DNA from: Phocaeicola oris
GTDB taxonomy: Bacteria; Bacteroidota; Bacteroidia; Bacteroidales; Bacteroidaceae
DNA length: 64,000 bases
Reading direction: 5' to 3'
Assembly: GCF_021295095.1 (NCBI RefSeq)
Contig: NZ_JAJLQX010000003.1
Span: 62,001 to 126,000, forward strand
Made by a program: the position numbers and the translations under genes. This document shows, in pieces, positions 56,304-64,000 of the stretch. The first letter of the stretch is position 1, and each line of letters starts with the position of its first letter. The notes under the pieces were generated by a model. That model ran no database searches. It had not been told where the DNA came from and saw only the letters and a list, made by a program, of their open reading frames with translations.

Positions 56304-57189
56304 TATACTCAGCAATAAATTTCTCTAAAAGAATAGTTGGTTGATACGATAGTTTAGCTTTTCGCAAACCATCTATTCCTAAATCCTCTTCCCTATTAAT
56401 ATAGGTATACTGTTCGGCTATATGATTAGCATATTCATAATTAATCATCGCATAAGAACCTTCTATATCGGTATCCGCCTTTTCAACACATGTATCCCAT
56501 GTATTATAATTAATAGCTGCCCCATAAGTGAAAGCGCAAATTTTGCCACCCACATGAAGTACTCCGCCCGTAATATCCAACTCTTTAATATGCTTCAAGG
56601 CATAAGTCATGGAACATCGTTCTTCTAATAACGCGTCCCGTTCTTTTCCAGAGCTTTCAGTATACCACTCCGATTCTAAACGGAGACATTCAGGAACCAG
56701 TTCCGGAGTCAGTTCTATATACTCATAATCCGGATACGTCCGTTTAAACTTATTCACATGATTACGTTTAGGCTGATATTTCTTCCCTTTCAGAGTCGCC
56801 AGATCTTCTCGTAAATATATATAATCAAAGAAATCTCTATCTTCTGTGAAAGTAAACTTATCCGGCATAGCTTCTTCCAAATCAGTTCTCATATTCTCAC
56901 AAACACCATGTAAACGTAATGGAGCACCCAACGACTCGGAATCAGCAACCATTGCCTCTAATACAGGACGCAGATTACCATTACCTACCGGAAGCATATA
57001 AACAAGACGCTTTCCCGAATAGAAACGAAACAGGAGATAATCATTCATCACAGCATACTGAGTCTTATAAACAAAAATCCAACTGCAAAGATTCGCGAAC
57101 AGAAGATCGCAGTTCCTACGTGTACTGTTTAAAGTAAAATGTTGGATTATATCTTTATCCGCAAGCGTTACAGCTTTAAAGTTTAACAT
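56287..57189 (-). CDS. DUF2156 (phosphatidylglycerol lysyltransferase C-domain-like) protein
   Basis: 300 residues from the ATG at 57189; the frame from 57252 lies upstream of the likely mRNA start. It has a tandem GNAT-like fold, with KGKKYQPKRNHVNKFKRTYPDYEY and the conserved VHVGGK-like LHVGGKICAFTYGAAIN, as in DUF2156. Members of the wider group transfer aminoacyl groups to lipids, but this short form lacks the membrane part of MprF. It is paired with the GNAT gene, suggesting a common modification pathway (inference). Confidence 0.8.
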   Translation of the reverse strand: MLNFKAVTLADKDIIQHFTLNSTRRNCDLLFANLCSWIFVYKTQYAVMNDYLLFRFYSGKRLVYMLPVGNGNLRPVLEAMVADSESLGAPLRLHGVCENMRTDLEEAMPDKFTFTEDRDFFDYIYLREDLATLKGKKYQPKRNHVNKFKRTYPDYEYIELTPELVPECLRLESEWYTESSGKERDALLEERCSMTYALKHIKELDITGGVLHVGGKICAFTYGAAINYNTWDTCVEKADTDIEGSYAMINYEYANHIAEQYTYINREEDLGIDGLRKAKLSYQPTILLEKFIAEYNDHKK

Positions 57190-57213
57190 GATACAAAGAG
57201 TTAAATATGGGCA

Positions 57214-57221
57214 CAAAATTA
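57214..57221 (-). promoter_or_regulatory. -7 box of the DUF2156-GNAT operon
   Basis: Minus-strand TAATTTTG fits TAnnTTTG, 24 bp before the ATG at 57189. Confidence 0.5.
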
Positions 57222-57302
57222 ATAAAAGTTTTTCGCTGTATCGAATACTCACATAAATAAAAAATAATATTCATTTTGCAAGGTCTATATGACAATTTTG
57301 AC

Positions 57303-57310
57303 TATTTTTG
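57303..57310 (+). promoter_or_regulatory. -7 box of pta-ackA
   Basis: TATTTTTG fits TAnnTTTG, 41 bp before the pta ATG. A TTTG at 57275-57278 is 24 bp upstream, a little far for a -33 box. Confidence 0.5.
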
Positions 57311-57351
57311 TAGTCAATAAAAACGATTACATCAGTAAATATAATATTATC

Positions 57352-58365
57352 ATGGATTTATTTACAAGACTTATTGATCGCGCAAAAGCAAACAAACAGC
57401 GCATTGTTCTTCCGGAAGGTACTGAAGAACGTACTTTGAAAGCAGCCGACCGTGCATTGGCTGATGGTATAGCAGACCTGATCATTATTGGTAATGAAGC
57501 TGAGATTAAAGGTTTGGCAAATGAATGGGGATTAAAAAACATTGATAAAGCAATCGTCCTTGATCCCGCTACCAATCCTAAGAAAGAAGAATACGCTCAA
57601 CTGTTAGCCGAACTTCGTAAGAAAAAAGGTATGACCATGGAAGAAGCTCGCGAGAAGATGCTTGACCCGCTCTACTTAGGATGTATGATTATTAAAACCG
57701 GTGGTGCCGATGGACAATTGGCAGGTGCACGTAACACAACCGGTAATGTGCTTCGTCCTGCATTACAAATTATTAAGACTGCTCCCTGCATCACATGCGT
57801 TTCCGGAGGCATGATTTTGGTTACAGAAGCTACAGAATACGGTGATAATGGCGTCGTTGTTATAGGTGACGTAGCTGTTACCCCTGTTCCTGAAACAAAC
57901 CAATTGGCTCAAATCGCTATATGTACAGCTCAAACGGCAAAGAATATCGCCGGTATTGAACCACGCGTAGCTATGTTGAGCTTCTCAACAAAAGGTTCTG
58001 CCAAACATGAAGTTGTAGATAAAGTGGTTGAAGCTTTAAGTATGGCCAAACAAATGGACCCTAATTTACTTATTGACGGTGAATTACAGGCCGACGCAGC
58101 TTTAGTTCCAAAAGTAGGCGCGACAAAAGCTCCGAATTCTCCTGTAGCCGGTAAAGCAAATGTTTTAATTGCGCCATGTCTGGAAGTTGGAAACATAGCT
58201 TATAAGCTGGTTGAACGTTTAGGTCATGCAACTGCCGTTGGTCCTATCCTTCAGGGTATTGCGCGTCCGGTAAACGACCTGTCTCGTGGTTGCTCTGTAG
58301 ACGATATATATAAAATGATTGCCATTACAGCCAATCAAGCAATTGCTGCTAAAGAAAACAAATAA
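57352..58365 (+). CDS. pta: Phosphate acetyltransferase
   Basis: 337 residues from the ATG at 57352. This is the short form made only of the PTA/PTB domain, with RIVLPEGTEERTLKAADRAL at the start and GGADGQLAGARNTTGNVLRPALQ and SFSTKGSAKHE as signatures. It exchanges phosphate and CoA on acetyl groups. ackA follows 62 bp later; together they give ATP and acetate from acetyl-CoA. The start is chosen because upstream codons lie across the promoter. Confidence 0.96.
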   Translation: MDLFTRLIDRAKANKQRIVLPEGTEERTLKAADRALADGIADLIIIGNEAEIKGLANEWGLKNIDKAIVLDPATNPKKEEYAQLLAELRKKKGMTMEEAREKMLDPLYLGCMIIKTGGADGQLAGARNTTGNVLRPALQIIKTAPCITCVSGGMILVTEATEYGDNGVVVIGDVAVTPVPETNQLAQIAICTAQTAKNIAGIEPRVAMLSFSTKGSAKHEVVDKVVEALSMAKQMDPNLLIDGELQADAALVPKVGATKAPNSPVAGKANVLIAPCLEVGNIAYKLVERLGHATAVGPILQGIARPVNDLSRGCSVDDIYKMIAITANQAIAAKENK

Positions 58366-58427
58366 TAACCATATAGATGAAAGAGCCGGATGTATCCGAT
58401 TCCTATCATCTTTTTATAAAAAAGCGT

Positions 58428-59639
58428 ATGAAAATTTTAGTTCTAAACTGCGGAAGCTCTTCTATCAAATATAAATTGTTTGATATGCCCGCAGGAAATG
58501 TAATTGCAAGTGGTGGCGTAGAAAAGCTTGGACTTCCGGGATCTTTCTTACAATTCAAGCTATCCAATGGAGAGAAGAAAACATTAGAGAAAGAGATGGC
58601 TGAACATACCGCCGGTATTGAATTCATTCTTGAAACTTTGGTCAATCCGGAATATGGCGCAATCAAATCATTAAATGAGATTGACGCTGTCGGTCATCGC
58701 ATTGTCCATGGTGGCGAACATTTCAATCAATCTGTTTTGCTGACAGATGAGATATTGAAAGTCATTGAGTCGTGTAACGACTTAGCCCCGCTCCATAATC
58801 CGGCTAATCTGAAAGGTGTTGCCGCTGTAACGAAAGCATTACCAAAAGTTCCACAAGTAGGAGTCTTCGATACTGCATTCCATCAAACCATGCCTGATTA
58901 TGCCTATCTCTATGCCATTCCTTATGATTTATATAAAAAGTATAGTATTCGCCGTTATGGATTCCATGGAACATCGCATCGTTACGTTTCACAACGTGCC
59001 TGTGAGTTCCTCGGTATCAAACCGGAAGGCACACGCATAATTACATGTCATATCGGTAATGGCGCTTCTATCGCTGCTATTAAGGATGGTAAATGTATAG
59101 ATACTTCTATGGGACTTACCCCTTTGGAAGGTTGCGTGATGGGTACTCGTAGTGGAGACATCGACCCGGGAGCCGTTATTTATATGATGGAGAAACTTGG
59201 ATTGGACGCAAAAGGCATCTCAAACTTACTGAACAAAGAATCCGGAATGTTGGGCATCACCGGCATCTCTTCTGATATGCGTGAAATTGAAGACGCTATT
59301 GCACAAGGCAATCAACGAGCTGTCTTAGCAGAACAAATCTATTTCTACCGTATACGTAAATACATTGGCGCGTATGCTGCTGCGTTAGGTGGTGTAGATG
59401 TCCTTGCTTTTGCCGGTGGTGTTGGTGAAAACCAGTGGGATTCTCGTGAATACAGTTGCGAAGGCATGGAATTCTTAGGCATTAAACTTGACAAAGAATT
59501 CAACCGGACCATTCATCGGGGAACTTTGAAAGAATGTATTGTTTCAACTCCCGATTCAAAAACCAAGATTGTTGTTATCCCTACCGACGAGGAACTGATG
59601 ATTGCAACAGACACAAAGAATATCTTAGAGAACAAATAA
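58428..59639 (+). CDS. ackA: Acetate kinase
   Basis: 403 residues from the ATG at 58428, giving the family start MKILVLNCGSSSIKYKLFD; an in-frame ATG at 58377 would add 17 atypical residues. DTAFHQTMP, the YGFHGTSHRYVS loop and GARSGDIDPG-like GTRSGDIDPG are conserved. It makes ATP and acetate from acetyl phosphate. A hairpin terminator follows at 59652-59699. Confidence 0.96.
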   Translation: MKILVLNCGSSSIKYKLFDMPAGNVIASGGVEKLGLPGSFLQFKLSNGEKKTLEKEMAEHTAGIEFILETLVNPEYGAIKSLNEIDAVGHRIVHGGEHFNQSVLLTDEILKVIESCNDLAPLHNPANLKGVAAVTKALPKVPQVGVFDTAFHQTMPDYAYLYAIPYDLYKKYSIRRYGFHGTSHRYVSQRACEFLGIKPEGTRIITCHIGNGASIAAIKDGKCIDTSMGLTPLEGCVMGTRSGDIDPGAVIYMMEKLGLDAKGISNLLNKESGMLGITGISSDMREIEDAIAQGNQRAVLAEQIYFYRIRKYIGAYAAALGGVDVLAFAGGVGENQWDSREYSCEGMEFLGIKLDKEFNRTIHRGTLKECIVSTPDSKTKIVVIPTDEELMIATDTKNILENK

Positions 59640-59651
59640 TTGTTCCTTAAC

Positions 59652-59699
59652 AAAATAAGATGAGGGTGTATCTATGATGATATGCTCTCATTTTATTTT
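59652..59699 (+). terminator. Terminator of pta-ackA
   Basis: AAAATAAGATGAG (59652-59664) pairs perfectly with CTCATTTTATTTT (59687-59699) around a 22-base loop, 12 bp past the stop. The downstream arm doubles as a T-rich tract. Confidence 0.75.
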
Positions 59700-59855
59700 C
59701 GTCAAAAGATACGTCGCGACATATTTGAACGGTGCTTTATTATTTCCAGACAAGTTCTCAGGTCCATGAGTGTCTTTTTAGAATCCACTGCTTTCAGGAC
59801 AGTATAATAATCAGTCTTTTTGTTGTTGACTATCTATCCTTTTCTATCTATTTTA
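59700..59855. other. Gap between the ackA terminator and mobile-like copy D
   Basis: No gene, module or hairpin that I can recognise. AT-rich sequence ending at the left inverted repeat of copy D. Confidence 0.4.
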
Positions 59856-60303
59856 ACGTGAGTTCGACGAATTCAAAATAATGTAAGCCGCATATCTCCG
59901 CAGCTTCTTAAACAGACACGCAAATCTTTGAAGAAATCAATGGTACGCGGCTACTACCCCGATACGTAGGAACAAAGAAAGTGGCCATATATGTTGCCGT
60001 ATTCATCAAAAGAATTTTTCGTTTCACAGATGTGATACATTCGTTTCACAGATGTGATACATTCGTTTCACAGATGTGATACACTTGTTTCACTGATGTG
60101 AGTCACTTGTTTCACCTATGTGAAACAAGTAGATTATACGTATGAGTTGAGTGATTCATACGGTTCTCTTTTACTAATCTCTTTATGACAATTTTAAAGA
60201 ACCTGATAAAAAGAGAAAAACATCGTTTTAAACATACTATAAGGTCGTATTCCATCTTTGTAGATTTCTACATAGGCTTCCTGTTATTTCATCGAATTCA
60301 CGT
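59856..60303 (+). mobile_element. MITE-like element copy D, the most complete
   Basis: 448 bp. The left end ACGTGAGTTCGACGAA (59856-59871) and the reverse complement of the right end, ACGTGAATTCGATGAA (60288-60303), match at 14 of 16 positions. Inside are a left arm of about 150 bp and five GTTTCAC modules starting at 60021, 60043, 60065, 60087 and 60109. Two ATAC|NNNN modules (centres after 60139 and 60161) keep the same 22-bp step, and a 127-bp right arm almost identical to copy A follows. No coding capacity. Confidence 0.86.
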
Positions 60304-60686
60304 AATTTTAAAATGCCACAACGCAATTTGCTCCTTTTACTCCCTATCATAGCTTGGGATTTATCATATTGCTACAATAATTTACTGTTGACATGATTCT
60401 AAATACAGAAATCTGTCGGGTAATATAATATTATGAAATAATGTACATAGTACCATGAGTCAATATTTTATATCAGACACATCGAAAAGACCGCTTTGGA
60501 AAGAAGCCATAGTGAACCTCTCACATTTATTTAATTTACCATCAAGAGATAAAAAAAGTGACGCGCACGAATCGATTGACTCATACGCATCACCGGATAA
60601 ATACTTCTGATATATTTTCATAAATTCATGGGCATCATCCTGTCATTTAGTTTTGACACCTTCTATTTTGTGTTTAAATAACGAAC
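60304..60686. other. Gap between copy D and the flavodoxin gene
   Basis: 383 bp without a gene. Apart from the two-unit module pair at 60553-60598 I see no conserved RNA or terminator; no clear hairpin follows the flavodoxin stop. Confidence 0.5.
60553..60598. repeat. Two-unit 22-bp module pair
   Basis: ACGC|GCAC (centre after 60564) and ATAC|GCAT (after 60586) are 22 bp apart, with GTGACGCG and CGCATCAC as inverted outer halves. The stretch AAAAAAGTGACGCG matches, in reverse complement, the edge of the array in copy C (near 52054-52072). It looks like a remnant or a minimal array in the opposite orientation. Confidence 0.6.
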
Positions 60687-61193
60687 TTATGATAATTGAG
60701 ACTTAATTGTATTTAACCAAGCGTCTATTCGAGCACCTGTTTTATCCGGCTCATTCACTTCATCCAGTGCCAAACCGACAAACATATCATCAACTACAGC
60801 TTCAGAATCATCGTATGTATATCCGGCAGTCGGGACTTGACCAATAACTTTTGCTCCACTCTCCTTTATTATATTATAAAGCTCACCCATTCCGCCACAG
60901 AAAGTGTCAGAATAATCACTTGAATCCCCACAACCAAAAAGAGCTACGGTTTTATCTTTCAAATCAGCAGACGCTAATATTTTAACTCCATCATACCAAT
61001 CATCCTGTAGTTCCCCAACACCCCATGTGGAAGTACCGAGAAGTAAATTCTGATAACCATTTAGTTGTTCAGCGTTAAGTTTGGCTACATCAATTATATC
61101 AGAAGAATCCAAACCCAACTCTTTACCAATCCGAGCAGCAAGTTCCTGACAAGTACCCGTTGAAGAACCATAAATAATACATGTTTTATTCAT
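60687..61193 (-). CDS. Flavodoxin
   Basis: 168 residues from the ATG at 61193; upstream codons in frame include the promoter. The FMN phosphate loop is IYGSSTGTCQELA, with LGTSTWGVGELQDDW (the 60s loop) and ALFGCGDSSDYSDTFCGGM (the 90s loop), the pattern of long-chain flavodoxins. It carries single electrons in the cytoplasm. Monocistronic, with a -7 box upstream. Confidence 0.96.
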   Translation of the reverse strand: MNKTCIIYGSSTGTCQELAARIGKELGLDSSDIIDVAKLNAEQLNGYQNLLLGTSTWGVGELQDDWYDGVKILASADLKDKTVALFGCGDSSDYSDTFCGGMGELYNIIKESGAKVIGQVPTAGYTYDDSEAVVDDMFVGLALDEVNEPDKTGARIDAWLNTIKSQLS

Positions 61194-61231
61194 ACTTTCT
61201 ATTCCTTTAATATTAGTCTGTTTATTGATTA

Positions 61232-61239
61232 CAAAATTA
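61232..61239 (-). promoter_or_regulatory. -7 box of the flavodoxin gene
   Basis: Minus-strand TAATTTTG fits TAnnTTTG, 38 bp before the ATG. The leader includes an AGGAATAG purine stretch just ahead of the start codon. Confidence 0.5.
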
Positions 61240-61358
61240 GATGAAAACCGAAAGCCACTCAATACCTAAAAATAATGATTTAAATAAAACGTATTGCTCT
61301 CTAATGAAAACAAGGAACTACGCCGGTTACATTAGCAATATTTTTACATAACCAATTA

Positions 61359-64000
61359 TTAATAGGCAGCATCTGATGAATAATCCTTAACTACAAATCG
61401 GTAGGTGCCTGAACCAACAGTCAATCGTAGTTTTGAATCGAATTGATCTACATTTATATCTTTCTTTTGAGAAACAGGCTCACCAAAATCAGTAACATTT
61501 GTTATATCTTTCGTTGGAAGAACAATCTTTGCGTTAGAATTTGCAGGGATTGTTACATCCAAAATATAATCAGCCCCTTTCAACTCCCATTTACACAAAA
61601 TTGTTCCATAGGATGATTCGTATGATGTTGTAACAGTTGTGACATCTCCTACTACTGACGGATTAATTAACACTTCGCTAAATGCCACCGACTCATCCGA
61701 CTGTTTGATACCACCTAATCCGCTAAACAGCCATTCCATTAAATGCCCTAACATAAAGTGGTTATTGGATACAAATCCATAAGCCTGCCACGATTCTGTC
61801 AATGCCGTAGCTCCATGTGCCAACTGCCAACCATATCCCGGAACATCGTATTTGCAGTTCATATCATAGATAACATCCGATCGACCATATTTTTGCAATA
61901 TTTGAAGAACATAGCGATAACCTACATCCCCTGCGGTCAGTGCGTTGTTTCTTCCTTGAATATCCTCAACCAGATTATGAAGTATATTACCGGCATATTC
62001 TTTATCCACAAGTCCGACAAATAAAGGCATCGCATTAGCGGTCTGACTATTTCGATCTATTTTCTTTGTTTGTTGATCAAAATAATGATTATTGAACGAC
62101 TGCTTAATTTTTACAGCCAAAGCAGCATACTCAGAAGCATCGCTTGCATTACCCAGTACTGTTGCTATCTTCTGCATGATAGTTACATCATAATAATATA
62201 CTGCCGTAGCTGTAACACCATTCGATGTCAACTGAGAATATCCCGGGTCTTTCGGTCCAATATCAAACCAATCACCTAATCCATAAGCAATGATATGATC
62301 ATTTGCTTTTGAGGAAAGATAATCTATATAACGCTTCATTGAAGGATAAAAATTCTCAAAATTACTTTTATCCCCGTAGAACTTATAGGCATACCATGCA
62401 GAAATAATAAACGCGCTGCCCCATTCCGGAGTATCCTCGAATCCATTGGCAAAACGAACATACTCGGGAGCAATGGTAGGAATACAACCATCTGCACGCT
62501 GTGATGTATTCATATCGTTCTCCAACTTCTCATATAAACGAGACATATTATACCTATATAATAAGGAATACATCATTAAATGATCTTGCTCCAGCCAACC
62601 CAATTTCTCTCTATGAGGGCAATCAGTCAGAACACTTGACATGTTACTTCGCATCGCCCAATCAATTAAAGTATAAATCCGGTTGAACAAAGGCTTGGAA
62701 CAATAGAATGAACCCGCTTCCGGAGCAGAATTACAAGTATGCAAACTTGCTAAAGCTATTATCTCCGGCTGGTTACATGTATTTTCTTTTCCTACGGGAA
62801 CAGCACCCTCCACCTGAACATACCTAAATCCATAATACGTAAACTGAGGTTGCCAAGTCTCTTCTTTTCCACCCTTCGTCTTATAAAGGAAATAGTACGG
62901 CTGTCCTGTTGCGCTCTGATTAACGGTACTATCCGGATTCAGAAGTTCGGCCGGACGAAGCAATATGTTTTTTGAATCAGCCGACTTTACTGTCAATCTC
63001 ACAATTCCTGACAGGTTCTGACCAAAATCATAAACCCAGCCTTTTGTATTCTTGAATACTCTCACCGGTTGAAGAACAGAATGAATAGTAATAGGATTAT
63101 CTTTTTCTGATTGCATCTTCGGATTATAATCTGTAATAACAACCGACTGCCACTTACTATCATCATAATTCACATCTTTCCAACCGGCTAACTCTTTCGT
63201 CGCGTCATAATCTTCACCTCCATAAATACTGGAGAAAGTAATCGGACTGTCGGTAGCTTTCCAAGACTTATCTGTTACAATATATGCAGTCGTACCATCG
63301 GAATATTCCAAGCGAAGCATCATCTTTAACTTAGGAGCTCCATAAGAAGTAATCAACTTATAATAACGATCGTTGGGTATGTTATAAAATCCATTACCCA
63401 ACATCACTCCTAAAACATTCTCTCCATCCTTTAAGTTCTCAGTTACATTAAAAGGAACATATAAGACTTCCTTGTCAAACTTTGTCCATCCCGGATCCAA
63501 GAAATGATTTCCTACTTTCTTGCCATTGATAAAGAAATCAAACTGGCCTACTCCCGATACATAAGCAATGGCCTTAGCTAAAGACTTCTTCAAAGAGAAC
63601 GTCCTCCGGAACTGAGGCAACTTATAATTCCCAAACTGTTGGCCGCCAAAACGCTTTTGGGCTTCACCGTTATCGTTTACCGGCGGAAGGAACTCGAAAG
63701 CCTTATTATCTTTCTGCAATGCAATCCATTTTGCATTTTGCCAGTCCGACTCTGAAAGGACACCCATTGAGAAAGAATAGATCTCACTCCAATTTGAAAC
63801 CTTTCCGTTCTTATCCCATGTCCTAACCCTCCAATAATAAGTAATCATAGCATTCAACTTGTTTCCGGAATAAGGAACCAAAACAGACTGACGGCTAATC
63901 ACCTTTCCACTATCCCACATATTAGCCATATCTATTTTCGAAGCATCATCAGCAACTTCTATCTGATAGGCTGACTGTACAAAGTTCCGCTCTTCAGAGA
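61359..64000 (-). CDS. Alpha-L-rhamnosidase, GH78 (N-terminus outside window)
   Basis: At least 880 residues; the frame is open to the window edge, so the Met at 63929 is internal. The visible start SAYQIEVADDAS...WDSGKV is the family's N-terminal Ig-like domain. The rhamnosidase N-domain has YVSGVGQFDFFINGKKVG. The catalytic barrel has DCPHREKLGWLEQDHLMMYS, EDTPEWGSAFI, GLGDWFDIGP and PGYGWQLAHGATALTESW, and a C-terminal beta domain follows. It releases terminal L-rhamnose from plant glycans or glycosides. The signal peptide cannot be seen. Confidence 0.93.
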   Translation of the reverse strand, partial: SEERNFVQSAYQIEVADDASKIDMANMWDSGKVISRQSVLVPYSGNKLNAMITYYWRVRTWDKNGKVSNWSEIYSFSMGVLSESDWQNAKWIALQKDNKAFEFLPPVNDNGEAQKRFGGQQFGNYKLPQFRRTFSLKKSLAKAIAYVSGVGQFDFFINGKKVGNHFLDPGWTKFDKEVLYVPFNVTENLKDGENVLGVMLGNGFYNIPNDRYYKLITSYGAPKLKMMLRLEYSDGTTAYIVTDKSWKATDSPITFSSIYGGEDYDATKELAGWKDVNYDDSKWQSVVITDYNPKMQSEKDNPITIHSVLQPVRVFKNTKGWVYDFGQNLSGIVRLTVKSADSKNILLRPAELLNPDSTVNQSATGQPYYFLYKTKGGKEETWQPQFTYYGFRYVQVEGAVPVGKENTCNQPEIIALASLHTCNSAPEAGSFYCSKPLFNRIYTLIDWAMRSNMSSVLTDCPHREKLGWLEQDHLMMYSLLYRYNMSRLYEKLENDMNTSQRADGCIPTIAPEYVRFANGFEDTPEWGSAFIISAWYAYKFYGDKSNFENFYPSMKRYIDYLSSKANDHIIAYGLGDWFDIGPKDPGYSQLTSNGVTATAVYYYDVTIMQKIATVLGNASDASEYAALAVKIKQSFNNHYFDQQTKKIDRNSQTANAMPLFVGLVDKEYAGNILHNLVEDIQGRNNALTAGDVGYRYVLQILQKYGRSDVIYDMNCKYDVPGYGWQLAHGATALTESWQAYGFVSNNHFMLGHLMEWLFSGLGGIKQSDESVAFSEVLINPSVVGDVTTVTTSYESSYGTILCKWELKGADYILDVTIPANSNAKIVLPTKDITNVTDFGEPVSQKKDINVDQFDSKLRLTVGSGTYRFVVKDYSSDAAY

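Overview
The window comes from the main chromosome of a Bacteroides-like member of the Bacteroidetes. Four things support this: the low G+C; the gene order ruvX-def-TPR-thrS-infC-rpmI-rplT; families typical of the phylum (FecR, UpxY-type NusG, DUF1573, MeaB, FGE-type lipoproteins, a GH78 rhamnosidase); and many promoters with the Bacteroides -7 box TAnnTTTG (some with a -33 TTTG) in place of the enterobacterial -35/-10 pair. Most genes are housekeeping. I found no rRNA, tRNA, CRISPR array, prophage or transposase gene.

Layout. 1-561 is the end of a FecR anti-sigma factor. 803-7375 (minus) is a translation operon. 7590-11193 (plus) encodes cell-surface proteins: a YjbH-like protein, a His-rich lipoprotein, an OmpA-type porin and a small charged protein. 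11380-19497 holds an arginase-fold enzyme and scattered polysaccharide genes (Wza-like exporter, Wzz-like chain-length protein, MaoC hydratase, MATE flippase-like transporter, WecA-like phosphosugar transferase, solitary UpxY). 19766-22597 is lysE-DUF4924-prfC. 22722-28035 is purL, a split chromate transporter and a WbuC cupin. 28591-37728 holds an aminotransferase, DUF5606, coaE-cdaR-yajC-nusB, cmk-ispH, meaB and DUF1573. 38351-44589 is a giant alpha-2-macroglobulin and a Nudix hydrolase. 44583-51722 (minus) is a six-gene operon that joins Gfo/Idh/MocA oxidoreductases and a TIM-barrel isomerase to a tetraheme cytochrome and the ResB/CcsA cytochrome c assembly pair. 52247-59639 holds murF, folP-cdaA, two acyltransferase-fold genes and pta-ackA. 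The window ends with a flavodoxin and a partial GH78 rhamnosidase.

The most unusual signal lies between the genes. At eight intergenic loci, short palindromic modules recur on an exact 22-bp register: 11251-11380, 19582-19735, 28193-28315, 35462-35505, 37986-38064, 51961-52061, 60021-60165 and 60553-60598. Two module types, GTTTCAC-N4-GTGAAAC and ATRCGNATGAGTTG-like, are joined in the same arrays without losing the register. Three of the arrays sit inside 390-450 bp elements with shared arms and terminal inverted repeats near GTGARTTCGAYGAA, and a fourth sits in a decayed copy. They look like non-autonomous mobile elements (MITE-like). The arrays mostly lie at ends of convergent genes. I do not recognise the family by name.

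The second notable item is the redox operon. It appears to couple Tat-exported or lipoprotein sugar-oxidising enzymes to a membrane tetraheme cytochrome fused to an FGE-fold domain, and it carries its own heme-attachment machinery.
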